DNA of 64,000 nt from CBDFLD01 sp965249005. GTDB lineage: Bacteria > Acidobacteriota > UBA6911. The notes beneath the pieces were generated by a model. It worked only from the letters and a program-made list of their open reading frames with translations. It did no database searches and had not been told where the DNA came from. Of the stretch, positions 18,022 to 27,527 are shown one piece after another. The DNA lies in NCBI GenBank assembly GCA_965249005.1, contig CBDFLD010000020.1, positions 620,001 to 684,000 of the forward strand, in the 5' to 3' direction. The translations under genes and the position numbers were made by a program. How positions within the stretch are numbered: position 1 is the stretch's first letter; each line of letters starts with the position of its first letter.

Positions 18022-21000
18022 TTGAAACGTCTTTTAACAAAAAACTTCTGCAAAAAACTTGTCGCCCTGCTGCCAATTTTTTGTGCGGTGGGGTCGCTTG
18101 CCGCTCAGGCGACCGCGGTGGGGTCGTTCGCCGTTCAGGCGACCAGCGACGACGCGGAGTTCTTCGAGCGTGAAATCCGCCCGATTTTGGTTAACCACTG
18201 TTACCAGTGCCATAGTGCCCAGGCGGAAATGGTTTCGAAGGGCCTGCGGCTCGATAGCCGGGCGGGTATGCTCAAAGGCGGGGAATCCGGTCCCGCGATC
18301 CTTCCAGGAAACCCGCACGAAAGCCGTTTGATCCAGCGCATTCACGGGAAGCCTGTCCTGATGCCTCCTACCGGCTCCCTCGGCGACGAACAGATCGCGT
18401 CGCTGGTCCGCTGGGTTGAAATGGGAGCACCGTGGACGGACCAAACCTCCATTGCACGAGAGAATCAGGGTTTCAACCTGGAGGAGCGAAGAGCAGCCCA
18501 CTGGGCCTGGCAACCGGTTCGACTGGTTTCGGCTCCAAAGGTCGACAACGAGGATTGGCCCATTCGAACGCTTGATCGATTTGTACTCTCCAAACTCGAA
18601 GACGCCCGACTGAAGCCGGCTCCGCCGGCAGATCGTCACGCCCTCATCCGTCGTCTGTCGTTCGACTTGAGAGGTCTGCCTCCCTCACCGTGGGAGATCA
18701 AGACGTTTGTCGACGATCCCTCCCCGGCTGCCTATGAAAAACTGGTCGATCGCTTTCTCGACTCTCCCCATTTCGGAGAGCGCTGGGCCCGCCACTGGAT
18801 GGACCTGTTCCGCTACAGCGAATCGCACGGCAGCGAAGGGGACCCCGACATTCCAATGGCCTGGCGCTACCGAGACTATCTGATCCGCGCATTCAACGCA
18901 GACGTTCCCTATAATCAGTTGATCCGTGAACATCTGGCCGGCGACCTCCTGGCAAACCCGCGAATCAACAAACGCGATGGAATCAATGAATCCCTTCTGG
19001 CCACTGCCCATTTCCGCATGGTGGAGCACGGCTTTCAGCCTCTGGACCCGTTGGAAGACCGGGTGAAGTGGACCGACAATCAGATCGACGTTGTCTCCAA
19101 GGCATTTCAGGGTCTCACCGTTTCTTGTGCCCGCTGCCACGATCACAAGTTCGATGCCATCAGCCAGAAAGACTATTACGCCTTGTTCGGAACCCTCTAC
19201 GGCGCGCGACCGACACAGCGTGCCATCGATGATCCCGAAATGCTCGAGACCAACCGCCAGAAACTGGTGCAGCTCAAGGAAGGCGTTCGCCGGAAACTGG
19301 CGCAAGCGTGGCTCCTGAAAGCGGAGAGCATTGATTCCAAGTTCTCGAGCGAAAGTCGAGACGACGGACTCCAGGACTCCGGAAAGGAAAGCGCGCTTGA
19401 CTGGTGGGCCGAACTGTCAGCCAAGCAAGGCAGCGGTTTTCGCAAAGCATGGCAGAAGCTCCGCGACCACTGGCAGTCCGAGATTGCCCGGCGCGAGACC
19501 TTCAACCAGGAACACTTCAACAAGACCTGGGATCTGAGCAGTACCGACCTCGACACAATCGGCCACGGAACGGGATTCACAGAGGAGCCTTCGAGGCCCG
19601 GAGAGTTCTGGATTAGCAGCATCGGCGACCGCATACTCAACGGCATCTATCCTGCCGGAGTCTACACTCACCTGCTCTCGAGCAAACACAACGCCGTCAT
19701 TCAGACGCCCCGCTTCAAGATCGAAACCGACCACATCAGCCTGCGTCTGCTGGGTGAAGATTTGAGCTTCGCCCAGTTGATCATCGAGAACTACGCGGTT
19801 CCGCGCAACGGAGTCTATTCGATGCGTTACAGCCCCAAGAAAGACCAGATGGATTGGCTCCAGTGGGATACTACTTTCTGGAAGGGGTTCACGGGGTACA
19901 TCGAATTTGCGACGCGCGAAGATGTGACGACATTCACGTACGACCCGATCGACCTGGAGAGCGAGCTGCGGCCGCAGCCGCGGCGGGATGGGCGCTCCTA
20001 CATTGGCGCCAGCCGCATTGTTTTTCATGACGCCAAGGAGACGCCAGAGGAGACAGTCGTCCCCATCCTGTATCTGCTGGAGGGAGCCTTTCCGAATTCG
20101 CCTCAGCAACTGGCGCAACTAGTCCGTCGGCGCCTGATGGATGCGATCAAAGCCTGGGGGGATGGAAACCTCAGCGAGAAACAGGCTGTTTTTCTGGATG
20201 AATTCGTTCGACGCGACTTGTTGCCGCGTTCGCTCGATGATCTGGAGTCGCTTGGTCCGTTGGTCAACGAGTATCGTGTTCTGGAAGAAGAAGTGCCCGT
20301 GGCTCGCCGCGCGCCCGGAGTTCTGGAGGAAGGATCGCCGGCCCAACCTTTTCTCGTTCGCGGCAACCACAAAAATCCCGGACAGCCGGTCCCGCGGCAG
20401 TTCCTCACGGCACTGCGGAGCGCCCCCTACGGCGACCCAGCCGCGGTGCGGCTTCGTCTGGCCGAGGAGATTGTCTCCCCCGACAATCCACTCACGGCTC
20501 GGGTGATGATCAATCGTATCTGGAAACATCTGTTCGGCCGCGGAATTGTGTCCACGGTGGATAACTTCGGCAAGCTGGGCGAAGCACCAACTCACCCCGA
20601 ACTGCTCGATTATCTGGCCGGCCGTTTCGTGGAGGAGGGCTTCTCGATCAAGGGTTCGATCCGCAGGCTGGCTACCTCGCGGGCGTATCGCGCCAGTAGC
20701 CAGGCTTCCACCAGGGCAAAGGAGCTGGATCCTACCAACAGGCTGCTCCAGCACGCGAACCTGCGTCGCCTGGACGCCGAGGCGATTCGCGATTCGGTAC
20801 TTCTTGTCTCCGGGAGGTTGGATCCATCCCAATTCGGTCCGTCCGTCAGGGTTTACTACGCCTACAGCACGGGGAAAACAAAAGGGGACAAGGAAAAGGG
20901 CCCACTCGACGGAGAGGGCCGGCGCAGCATCTATCAGGAAATCCGGCGCAACGCCCACAATCCTTTCCTGGAAGTCTTCGACTTGCCCAAGCCGGCAAGC

Positions 21001-21327
21001 GCCCGCGGGCAAAGGGACGCCACCAATGTGCCGGCTCAATCGCTGACTTTGCTGAACAGCCCGTTTGTAATCAATCAGGCTGCGCTGTGGGCCCGGCGAC
21101 TGGTCGAAGGTGAAGCCTACTCCATCGACAGCCGCATCGAGCACATGTTTCTCAAGGCATTGGGCCGTCTGCCTCTACCGGATGAACTCGAGCGTGCGGG
21201 GGCCTACATGTCAGGCCTTGCCACTGAGCATGGTGTATCTCAGGTTTTGGTCCTGTCGGCAGCCGCTGTCTGGCAGGATTTTGCCCACGGCATGTTCAAC
21301 TTGAAGGAGTTCATCTATATTCGCTAG
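18022..21327 (+). CDS. PSCyt1/DUF1549/DUF1553 secreted protein
   Basis: About 1101 residues. A signal peptide follows a TTG start (KRLLTKNFCKKLVALLPIFC). A PSCyt1 cytochrome-like domain has the haem motif CYQCH near residue 60 with ILPGNPHESRLIQRI. DUF1549 (PSCyt2) covers roughly 180-420 and ends in a second CxxCH, SCARCHDHKFD. DUF1553 (PSD1) is C-terminal, with ARVMINRIWKHLFGRG and NVPAQSLTLLNSPF. These proteins are abundant in Planctomycetota and Acidobacteriota and are always paired with DUF1501 proteins, as here. Their biochemical role is not established; an electron-transfer or polysaccharide-related role has been proposed. Just after the signal peptide is a 10-residue tandem duplication, AVGSLAAQAT/AVGSFAVQAT. 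Confidence 0.9.
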   Translation: MKRLLTKNFCKKLVALLPIFCAVGSLAAQATAVGSFAVQATSDDAEFFEREIRPILVNHCYQCHSAQAEMVSKGLRLDSRAGMLKGGESGPAILPGNPHESRLIQRIHGKPVLMPPTGSLGDEQIASLVRWVEMGAPWTDQTSIARENQGFNLEERRAAHWAWQPVRLVSAPKVDNEDWPIRTLDRFVLSKLEDARLKPAPPADRHALIRRLSFDLRGLPPSPWEIKTFVDDPSPAAYEKLVDRFLDSPHFGERWARHWMDLFRYSESHGSEGDPDIPMAWRYRDYLIRAFNADVPYNQLIREHLAGDLLANPRINKRDGINESLLATAHFRMVEHGFQPLDPLEDRVKWTDNQIDVVSKAFQGLTVSCARCHDHKFDAISQKDYYALFGTLYGARPTQRAIDDPEMLETNRQKLVQLKEGVRRKLAQAWLLKAESIDSKFSSESRDDGLQDSGKESALDWWAELSAKQGSGFRKAWQKLRDHWQSEIARRETFNQEHFNKTWDLSSTDLDTIGHGTGFTEEPSRPGEFWISSIGDRILNGIYPAGVYTHLLSSKHNAVIQTPRFKIETDHISLRLLGEDLSFAQLIIENYAVPRNGVYSMRYSPKKDQMDWLQWDTTFWKGFTGYIEFATREDVTTFTYDPIDLESELRPQPRRDGRSYIGASRIVFHDAKETPEETVVPILYLLEGAFPNSPQQLAQLVRRRLMDAIKAWGDGNLSEKQAVFLDEFVRRDLLPRSLDDLESLGPLVNEYRVLEEEVPVARRAPGVLEEGSPAQPFLVRGNHKNPGQPVPRQFLTALRSAPYGDPAAVRLRLAEEIVSPDNPLTARVMINRIWKHLFGRGIVSTVDNFGKLGEAPTHPELLDYLAGRFVEEGFSIKGSIRRLATSRAYRASSQASTRAKELDPTNRLLQHANLRRLDAEAIRDSVLLVSGRLDPSQFGPSVRVYYAYSTGKTKGDKEKGPLDGEGRRSIYQEIRRNAHNPFLEVFDLPKPASARGQRDATNVPAQSLTLLNSPFVINQAALWARRLVEGEAYSIDSRIEHMFLKALGRLPLPDELERAGAYMSGLATEHGVSQVLVLSAAAVWQDFAHGMFNLKEFIYIR

Positions 21328-21336
21328 GCAAGACCT

Positions 21337-22791
21337 ATGTTTTTTGAAAACCAGCACCAATCCGGTTCCCGGCCCCATCTCACGCGCCGTGAAATGCTGC
21401 GCAAAACCTCCACCGGTTTTGGGATGTTGGCTTTATCGGCCCTGATGGCGGACCGGTCTTACGCAGGATTGGTCCCGACAGACAGCCCGCTGGCTCCCAG
21501 GGCCCCGGATTTCGCGCCCAAGGTCAAAAGTGTCATCTTCTGCTACATGTCGGGCGGACTCTCCCACATCGACTCCTTCGACCCCAAACCCCGGCTGGCC
21601 AGAGAAGCCGGAAAAGCCATGCCGTTTCCCACCGAGCGAACCATGTTCAACCAGGACGGCAACATCTTCCCCAGTCCGTGGGAGTTCAAGCATTACGGTG
21701 AGAGCGGCATCCCGGTCAGCGGTCTTTTCCCTCATCTCGCGAGCGTGGCCGATGAACTGACCGTCATCCGGTCCATGACAACCAAGTTCACGGAACATGC
21801 CCAGGGAAACTTCTACTTCCACTGTGGTATGCCGTTTACGGGGTTTCCGAGCATGGGTGCCTGGATTACCTATGGACTGGGCACGGAGAATCAGAGCCTC
21901 CCCGGATTCGTCGTTCTCGGCAGCGGCGGTATTCCGTTGGGGGGCATCAACATGCTCGGCAATGGTTTTCTGCCCGCCATCCATCAGGGATCTTTTGTCT
22001 ACCCGGAGCAGGAAGAACCCCTCAACAATATCCGCCCTCGTGAGTCCGACAAGCTTCAGCGCCGGCGCATCTCCTTCATCAATGAGATGGACGGGAAATT
22101 CCTCGCCCGGACGGACGCGCACCCCATGGTTGAATCTGCGATCAACAACTACGAGATCGCCTATCGCATGCAGAGCTCGGTCCCGGAACTGGTCGAGCTC
22201 AGCAGCGAGACCGAAGGCACTAAAAGACTCTACGGACTGGACTCTCCGGTTGCAGCCACGGCTGCGTACGGTCGTCAATGTCTGGTCGCCCGGCGGCTGG
22301 TCGAGCGTGGAGTGCGTTTCGTGGAGCTGACCATGGTCGGCACCCAGGGTCTCACCGGCATGAGTAATCCTTGGGACCAGCACACGAAACTGAAGGAAGG
22401 ACACGCGACCAACGCCATGACTGTGGACCAGCCTGTGGGTGCGCTCATAAAGGACCTCAGGGCACGGGGCCTGCTCAATGACACCCTTGTCATTTTTTCC
22501 GGCGAGTTCGGTCGTACTCCCTTCGTCCAGGGTACCAACGGACGCGATCACAATCCCTTTGGCTTCAGCTTGTGGCTGGCGGGCGGCGGCCTCAAGAAAG
22601 GGTACGTCCATGGCCAGACCGATGAGTACGGCTACAGGGTCGTGGAGAAGGCGCAGACCGTCCATGATCTGCACGCCACGATTCTCCATCTGCTGGGTCT
22701 CGACTTCGAAAAACTCACCTACCGCTTCGGGGGACGTGATTTTCGCCTCACCGACGTCCACGGGCATCTGATCAAAGATATCCTGGCCTGA
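21337..22791 (+). CDS. DUF1501 family protein (Tat-exported)
   Basis: 484 residues with a Tat-like leader (LTRREMLRKTSTGFGMLALS). Family landmarks are VIFCYMSGGLSHIDSFDPKP near the start, WDQHTKLKEGH in the middle, and FSGEFGRTPFVQGTNGRDHN with AGGGLKKGYVHGQTDEYG near the C-terminus. These proteins are sulfatase/phosphatase-like in fold but lack a proven activity. It begins nine bases after the preceding stop, so it is surely co-transcribed with the PSCyt1 gene, which is the usual arrangement. Confidence 0.92.
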   Translation: MFFENQHQSGSRPHLTRREMLRKTSTGFGMLALSALMADRSYAGLVPTDSPLAPRAPDFAPKVKSVIFCYMSGGLSHIDSFDPKPRLAREAGKAMPFPTERTMFNQDGNIFPSPWEFKHYGESGIPVSGLFPHLASVADELTVIRSMTTKFTEHAQGNFYFHCGMPFTGFPSMGAWITYGLGTENQSLPGFVVLGSGGIPLGGINMLGNGFLPAIHQGSFVYPEQEEPLNNIRPRESDKLQRRRISFINEMDGKFLARTDAHPMVESAINNYEIAYRMQSSVPELVELSSETEGTKRLYGLDSPVAATAAYGRQCLVARRLVERGVRFVELTMVGTQGLTGMSNPWDQHTKLKEGHATNAMTVDQPVGALIKDLRARGLLNDTLVIFSGEFGRTPFVQGTNGRDHNPFGFSLWLAGGGLKKGYVHGQTDEYGYRVVEKAQTVHDLHATILHLLGLDFEKLTYRFGGRDFRLTDVHGHLIKDILA

Positions 22792-22819
22792 GCGGCGATG
22801 GATACGGAACGGAAAACCC

Positions 22820-23590
22820 ATGAGTCGATTTGAAAACAACAGGTTTGAAAACAACAGAGTGGTCGTCACCGGCGGGTCCAAGGGGATCGGCGGGGCGACA
22901 GTTCAAGCATTCCTGAACGAAGGCGCGAGGGTCGCGAACCTCGACGTGGATACCCGAGCCGAAAAACACGAACGGCTGCTGTCAGTCGAGTGCGACGTCT
23001 CTGATTCTAACAAAGTGGATTCCGCCATTGCCCAGGTCCGGGAAGAGTTCGGAGGCGTGGACGTCCTGGTCAACAACGCCGGCATCCAGCATTACGGTAC
23101 GGTCACGGAAACAACGGAGGACGACTGGGACAAGGTCATCGGCGTCAACCTCAAAAGCGCGTTCCTCTGCTCGAAGGCCTGCATCCCAGCCATGCTCGAC
23201 GCCGGTGGCGGGGTCATCATCAACGTCTCCAGCGTCCAGGCGTTTCTCAGCCAGCCGAAGGTCGCCCCCTACACTACCAGCAAGACGGCGCTTCTGGGAC
23301 TGACGCGAAGCATCGCCGTGGACTATGCGCCCACAATTCGAAGCGTCGCGGTTTGTCCGGGGACGGTCGACACTCCGATGCTTCGCTGGTCCATCAATCA
23401 ATCGCCCAACCCGGAAGAGGTCCTTGCAGAATGCAACGAGATGCACCCGGTCCAGCGAATCGCCAGACCGGAAGAAATCGCCAAGCTGATTCTTTATCTC
23501 TCGAGCCCCGACGCCGCTTTCATTACCGGACAAGCCTTTCGTATTGATGGCGGCCTTGGCCTCAGCCTCGGGGGCAGCAAAAAAGACTGA
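22820..23590 (+). CDS. Short-chain dehydrogenase/reductase
   Basis: 256 residues with the full classical SDR set: nucleotide-binding TGGSKGIG, NNAG in VDVLVNNAGIQ, the catalytic serine in INVSSVQAF, and YTTSK, with PGTVDTPM after it. The acidic residue after beta-2 (NLDVDTR) favours NAD over NADP. Placed between DUF1501 and a lactonase, it is a candidate sugar 1-dehydrogenase producing an aldonolactone; the substrate is inferred from context only. Confidence 0.9.
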   Translation: MSRFENNRFENNRVVVTGGSKGIGGATVQAFLNEGARVANLDVDTRAEKHERLLSVECDVSDSNKVDSAIAQVREEFGGVDVLVNNAGIQHYGTVTETTEDDWDKVIGVNLKSAFLCSKACIPAMLDAGGGVIINVSSVQAFLSQPKVAPYTTSKTALLGLTRSIAVDYAPTIRSVAVCPGTVDTPMLRWSINQSPNPEEVLAECNEMHPVQRIARPEEIAKLILYLSSPDAAFITGQAFRIDGGLGLSLGGSKKD

Positions 23591-23642
23591 TGAACTGCAT
23601 CACACCCGAAAGTCGCTGGGCAAAACCAAGGGGGAAATGATC

Positions 23643-24497
23643 ATGGCGATCTCGCTCGCGAAAGCGTCCGTCTTTTTTGACGGCCTGGACCACTCGGAAT
23701 GCCTCGCGGTTCATCCCGACGGATCCATCTGGGCCGGTGGAGAGGGTGGCCAGATCTACCGCCTCACCAAGAAAGGAACGCAAATCGAGGAAATCGCCAA
23801 CACGGGTGGATTCATCCTGGGAGTGGCTTTTAGCCCCAAGGCCGATTGGTTGCTCGCGTGCGATCTCAAAAAACAATGTCTCTGGAGAATCGACGTCAAA
23901 ACAGGACGCAAGCGGTTGTTTGCCAGCGGCGTCGGCAAACGTCGTCTTAGCATTCCGAACTATGGGGTTTTCACCAGGGATGGAACCCTCTACGTCAGCG
24001 ACAGCGGCGCCTTTGGGAAGGTGAATGGGAAAATCCTCCAATTCGACAAAGACCATAGCGGCCGAGGACGATTGTGGCACAACGGCCCCTTCAATTTCGC
24101 CAATGGTCTCGCGCTTTCACCCAATGAAGACGAGCTCTTTGTTGTTTGTTCCTGGTTGCCGGGCGTGGAGCGAATCGAAATCAAGAGCACCGGAGAAGCC
24201 GGGCTTCGCTCCGTCTACGCCCGAACGCCCAAAACGGTGCCGGACGGACTGGCGTTCGACAAGCGGGGCAACCTCTACATGTCGTGCTACACCCCGAACC
24301 GCATCTACAAGATTGATCCACACAGGAACGTCCGAGTGTTTGTCGAGGATTGGGAAGCGCATACGATTTGCAATCCAACCAACATCGCCTTCGGCGGCCC
24401 AAAATTTGACCAACTCCTCGTCAGTAACCTCGGCCGCTGGCACATCACAAAGCTCAACATCAAAATCAAGGGAGCGCCCCTGGCCTGTCATTGCTAG
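23643..24497 (+). CDS. SMP-30/gluconolactonase/LRE family protein
   Basis: About 284 residues. Propeller blades include ECLAVHPDGSIWAGGEGGQI, GGFILGVAFSPKADWLLACD, FANGLALSPNEDELFV and VPDGLAFDKRGNLYMSCYTP. The conserved asparagine and aspartate of the metal site are in FANGLALSPNEDEL and VPDGLAFDKRGN. Members hydrolyse sugar lactones. ATG 23643 is preferred over ATG 23637 because the AGGGGGA ribosome site is then well spaced; the frame is also open upstream inside the SDR gene, which is not used. It lies 52 bp after the SDR gene, fitting a dehydrogenase-lactonase pair. Confidence 0.85.
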   Translation: MAISLAKASVFFDGLDHSECLAVHPDGSIWAGGEGGQIYRLTKKGTQIEEIANTGGFILGVAFSPKADWLLACDLKKQCLWRIDVKTGRKRLFASGVGKRRLSIPNYGVFTRDGTLYVSDSGAFGKVNGKILQFDKDHSGRGRLWHNGPFNFANGLALSPNEDELFVVCSWLPGVERIEIKSTGEAGLRSVYARTPKTVPDGLAFDKRGNLYMSCYTPNRIYKIDPHRNVRVFVEDWEAHTICNPTNIAFGGPKFDQLLVSNLGRWHITKLNIKIKGAPLACHC

Positions 24498-24798
24498 TTG
24501 CCTCTTCGGCTGCGCCGGTGGCCGTCGTCTGGGATCGTCCCGCTCTTAAGTAACTGCTTGCGGATCTGCTGCTATGCGTGTAACTTGGCAAATCGTCAAA
24601 AACCACGTTTTTTCACGGTGCGCTGCGCAGTTACGTTCCCAAGCGACTGGCGCGTTGCGCCAGTCAGCGCTGAAACCTGAGCGCGAATTAGGACTGGCGA
24701 TTTACCCTGGATTGGCCTATTTTGAATGCACGGCGTGAAACCAGGACCGGACAGCTGGTGCTGTCCCGTTAAACGTTTGTCCAAAAGAAAGGTACCGC
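24498..24798. other. Intra-cluster gap with one dispersed-repeat copy
   Basis: These 301 bp separate the lactonase gene from the second propeller gene. Most of it is a copy of the roughly 130-bp dispersed repeat (24545-24672). A small hairpin GGACAGC-TGGT-GCTGTCC follows at about 24752. AAAGG just before the ATG at 24799 is the ribosome-binding site. No coding signal is convincing. Confidence 0.6.
24545..24672 (-). repeat. Dispersed hairpin repeat, copy 1 (reverse orientation)
   Basis: Read on the minus strand it starts CAGCGCTGACTGGCGC and ends GCAGTTACTTAAG. Landmarks shared with the other copies are the hairpin GACTGGCGC/GCGCCAGTC, GGAACGTAACTGCGCAGC, and the closing GCAGTTAC that is complementary to GTAACTGC. 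Its end variant (CTTAAG) matches the copy at 57039 and differs from the GGAGAGCT end of the others. Confidence 0.88.
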
Positions 24799-26343
24799 AT
24801 GTCCATATTCAAAAAGGTTCACGGAATAGCCCGTCTCGATTGCCACTCGTTTCTACTGGATGAAGACCTCGCGGAACGTGATAACGTGGCGTGGCGCATG
24901 GAACAGGGGGTACTCGACCCGGCAAATCCGTTGATCGAGCCCCACTATCCATGGGACGCCGGTTGCCCTTTCACACATGGGACCTTTCTACGCGACCCGA
25001 TCGACGGATTGTGGAAGGCCTGGTACATCTCCACACCGGCGGGCAGGGCTGATTTCGAAAACTACCGCCGGCTGACGTATGCCACCTCCGAAGACGGTAT
25101 CCACTGGACCAGACCCGAGCTGGACCTGTGCCCGCAGCCCGGACATCCCAAAACCAACATTCTGTTCGACTTCGACTCCGGCGGCATCTCGATGTATGCC
25201 TCGGTTTTCGTCCATCCCGATGCGGAACCGGACCGTCGCTACGAGATGTTCTGCATGCGCGGGCCGGGCAGAATCGGCGGGGAAGAAAACAACTGGGTGA
25301 CCGGGATCGAGCGCGGCCCCGGCGAGACCGGCCACCCCTTTGCGACCTATCGGTACTTTTCCTCAGATGGTATCCACTGGGAGGCGAAGGAAGGGCCTTT
25401 GCTGGTGCCGCAAACGGTCGGAATGAAAATGACGATGCCTTACGTGCGGCAGGATGCCGGTGCCGATTCGGCTTCTTATTATACAAACAGTAGTCTCGGG
25501 ATTGATGACGGCGGTTACACCCTTTTTCAGAAGGTAGGCGAGGTACTGCATCCCGGCGGCGTGGTACCGCACGATTGTTTCCCGTGGGGAAGACGTGTCA
25601 TCGCGCGGCGCACCAGCCCGAATGGCTCGGACTGGTCACTGCCCGAGGTGATCATCCAGCCCGACTGGCGCGATCCGCACGACCAGCAATTCATGGAACT
25701 GTCGCCGCAGAAGGTGCGCGGCGGTCTCCTGGGTTTGCTGGCTTGCTACAACGTACGTGAGCAGACGATCGATTTTCAATTTGCAGGCAGCGTGGACGGC
25801 CGCATCTGGTCCCGTCCCTCGCGCCAGCCGACCCTGGCGGTCTCTCCTCTGGGCGATTACGGAGGGGGGATGCTGTGGCCAACCCGTGTGCTGATCGAAC
25901 ACGAGGGCCGTCAGTACATGTACTACGCAGGACTGGAAGGTTTGCACGCGGACACATCATTCGGCGCCGGTCCCAACCTGTCCAACTTTTACGGCGCCAT
26001 CTGCAGGGTGAGTTGGGAGGTGGATCGTTATTGGGCACTGGTCAGTGGTATCGGAGGGGTTCACGAGGCCTCATTCCGGTCGCATGTGGTGCCCGCGGGC
26101 GGAAAGAAGCTCGTCTTGAATGCGGCGACTTCGACGGTATCGGAGGGCGAGCTGGCTATCGAGCTCACCGATCCTGAGGGCAAGCCGATCGAGGGATTTA
26201 CGCGGGCAGATTACCAGCCATGGCAAGGGGATTCCAAGGCTCAGACCGCACGTTGGGCCGGCGGAGACACCTGTCCACGTGAAGAAGCTGCCGCGCGCTT
26301 CTTTATGCGCCGCGCACGTCTGTATGGGTTTGCCTGGGAATGA
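24799..26343 (+). CDS. Five-bladed-propeller glycosidase-like protein
   Basis: 514 residues without an obvious signal peptide. It is a shorter paralogue of the protein at 15351-17855: shared landmarks are DPANPLIEPHYPWDAG, LRDPIDGLWKAWYIS, SEDGIHWTRPELD, and PLGDYGGGMLW near residue 350. It lacks the C-terminal sandwich domain of the paralogue but keeps the region equivalent to EGELAIELTDPEGKPIEGFT. Blade repeats such as SSDGIHWEAKEGP and SVDGRIWSRPSRQP resemble GH43/GH32-type propellers. A cytoplasmic location would imply action on short imported glycosides; this is inference. AAAGG precedes the ATG. Confidence 0.72.
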   Translation: MSIFKKVHGIARLDCHSFLLDEDLAERDNVAWRMEQGVLDPANPLIEPHYPWDAGCPFTHGTFLRDPIDGLWKAWYISTPAGRADFENYRRLTYATSEDGIHWTRPELDLCPQPGHPKTNILFDFDSGGISMYASVFVHPDAEPDRRYEMFCMRGPGRIGGEENNWVTGIERGPGETGHPFATYRYFSSDGIHWEAKEGPLLVPQTVGMKMTMPYVRQDAGADSASYYTNSSLGIDDGGYTLFQKVGEVLHPGGVVPHDCFPWGRRVIARRTSPNGSDWSLPEVIIQPDWRDPHDQQFMELSPQKVRGGLLGLLACYNVREQTIDFQFAGSVDGRIWSRPSRQPTLAVSPLGDYGGGMLWPTRVLIEHEGRQYMYYAGLEGLHADTSFGAGPNLSNFYGAICRVSWEVDRYWALVSGIGGVHEASFRSHVVPAGGKKLVLNAATSTVSEGELAIELTDPEGKPIEGFTRADYQPWQGDSKAQTARWAGGDTCPREEAAARFFMRRARLYGFAWE

Positions 26344-26347
26344 GACC

Positions 26348-27517
26348 ATGAAAATCACACGCGTGACACCCTGGCCGATCGGCATCCCATTGCCCTACCT
26401 GGATGCGCCGGAGCAAAAACCACGTGCCGGTGAGTTTGTATTTGTTCAAGTGGAGACCGACGAGGGCATCACGGGGTGGGGAGAGTTCACCGTATCGACG
26501 CCGACCGCCAACCGGGCGGCGGCGGCCATGCTGGGTCAGATCGGCGAACTGATCGAAGGTGATGATCCCGCGCGGATCGAGTTGATCTGGCACAAGATTT
26601 TCAGAGCGTTCTCCTACATGGGCTCGCGCGGCGCGGGCTCCAGCCTCACGAGTGCCATCGACATCGCCCTGTGGGACATACGGGGGAAGCAGCTGGGGGT
26701 GCCGATCTGCGAGTTGCTGGGGGGGCCGGTACGGGAATCCCTTGCGCTGTATACTCATCCGGATGGAAGTTTCGACCCCGCAAACATTGCAGCCGCATCC
26801 AAGGCTATCGTCGAACAAGGCTTCACAACCCTGAAAACCGGGCCTTTCCGCGGCTACAGTCCCGAGGGGATTGACGGCTACATGAGCGGACAACTGGATG
26901 CCGCCGGCGAGGAATTGGGGGTGGCGATGATCGCTGCGATCCGGGAAGCGGTGGGTCCACAGATCGAGATCCTGATCGATGCTCACGGGCGTTTCGATGT
27001 CCCAACCGCAATCAGGCTGGCCGGGCGTCTCGAGCCCTACAAGATCGGCTGGTTTGAAGAACCGCTTCCGCCGGAGAGTCTCAAGGCCTTGCGGCAGGTG
27101 CGCGAAGGCACAAATGTGCCGATCTGCGTCGGCGAGCGTCTGTATACCCGCTTCGACTTCCTGCCGATCCTGGAAAACGAGCTGGCGGACTTCATCATGC
27201 CGGACGTGACCTGGACGGGGGGCATTTCCGAACTCAAGAAAATCTCCACCATGGCGGAGACCTACCACATCCCGGTTTCACCTCACGACGCCGCGGGACC
27301 GGTTAACATTGCCGCCGGCGCCCACGTGATGGCGACCGTGCCCAATTTTTACAAGCTGGAGATCGCCCGCGCAAGACTGGAGCTATTTCCTCTGCTGATG
27401 GACGAACCCTTTGACATTCGCGATGGTCAATTGCACCTCGGCAAGCGCCCGGGTCTAGGGTTTGAAATGAACCTCGATTTCTTGCGCGAGCGGGCGATTG
27501 GAGGCTTTGCGAGGTAG
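26348..27517 (+). CDS. Mandelate racemase/muconate lactonizing enzyme family dehydratase
   Basis: About 389 residues of the enolase superfamily. The metal ligands are the aspartate in ILIDAHGRFD, the glutamate in WFEEPLPPE and the glutamate in CVGERLYTRFD. The histidine in DAHGRF and that in VSPHDAAGP are as in acid-sugar dehydratases (galactonate/mannonate type). The lid region holds WDIRGKQLGVPICELLGG. The expected reaction is removal of water from an aldonate to give a 2-keto-3-deoxy acid. The start is ATG 26348, four bases after the previous stop; the upstream open frame is a shadow. Together with the SDR and lactonase it completes three consecutive steps of an oxidative sugar route. Confidence 0.9.
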   Translation: MKITRVTPWPIGIPLPYLDAPEQKPRAGEFVFVQVETDEGITGWGEFTVSTPTANRAAAAMLGQIGELIEGDDPARIELIWHKIFRAFSYMGSRGAGSSLTSAIDIALWDIRGKQLGVPICELLGGPVRESLALYTHPDGSFDPANIAAASKAIVEQGFTTLKTGPFRGYSPEGIDGYMSGQLDAAGEELGVAMIAAIREAVGPQIEILIDAHGRFDVPTAIRLAGRLEPYKIGWFEEPLPPESLKALRQVREGTNVPICVGERLYTRFDFLPILENELADFIMPDVTWTGGISELKKISTMAETYHIPVSPHDAAGPVNIAAGAHVMATVPNFYKLEIARARLELFPLLMDEPFDIRDGQLHLGKRPGLGFEMNLDFLRERAIGGFAR

Positions 27518-27527
27518 CGTTCTTCCG

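Noticed and set aside
21433..22881. Long minus-strand open frame (482 codons) opposite the DUF1501 gene
   Set aside because: It mirrors the codon structure of the sense gene in a GC-rich sequence, and it has no recognisable domain or ribosome site.
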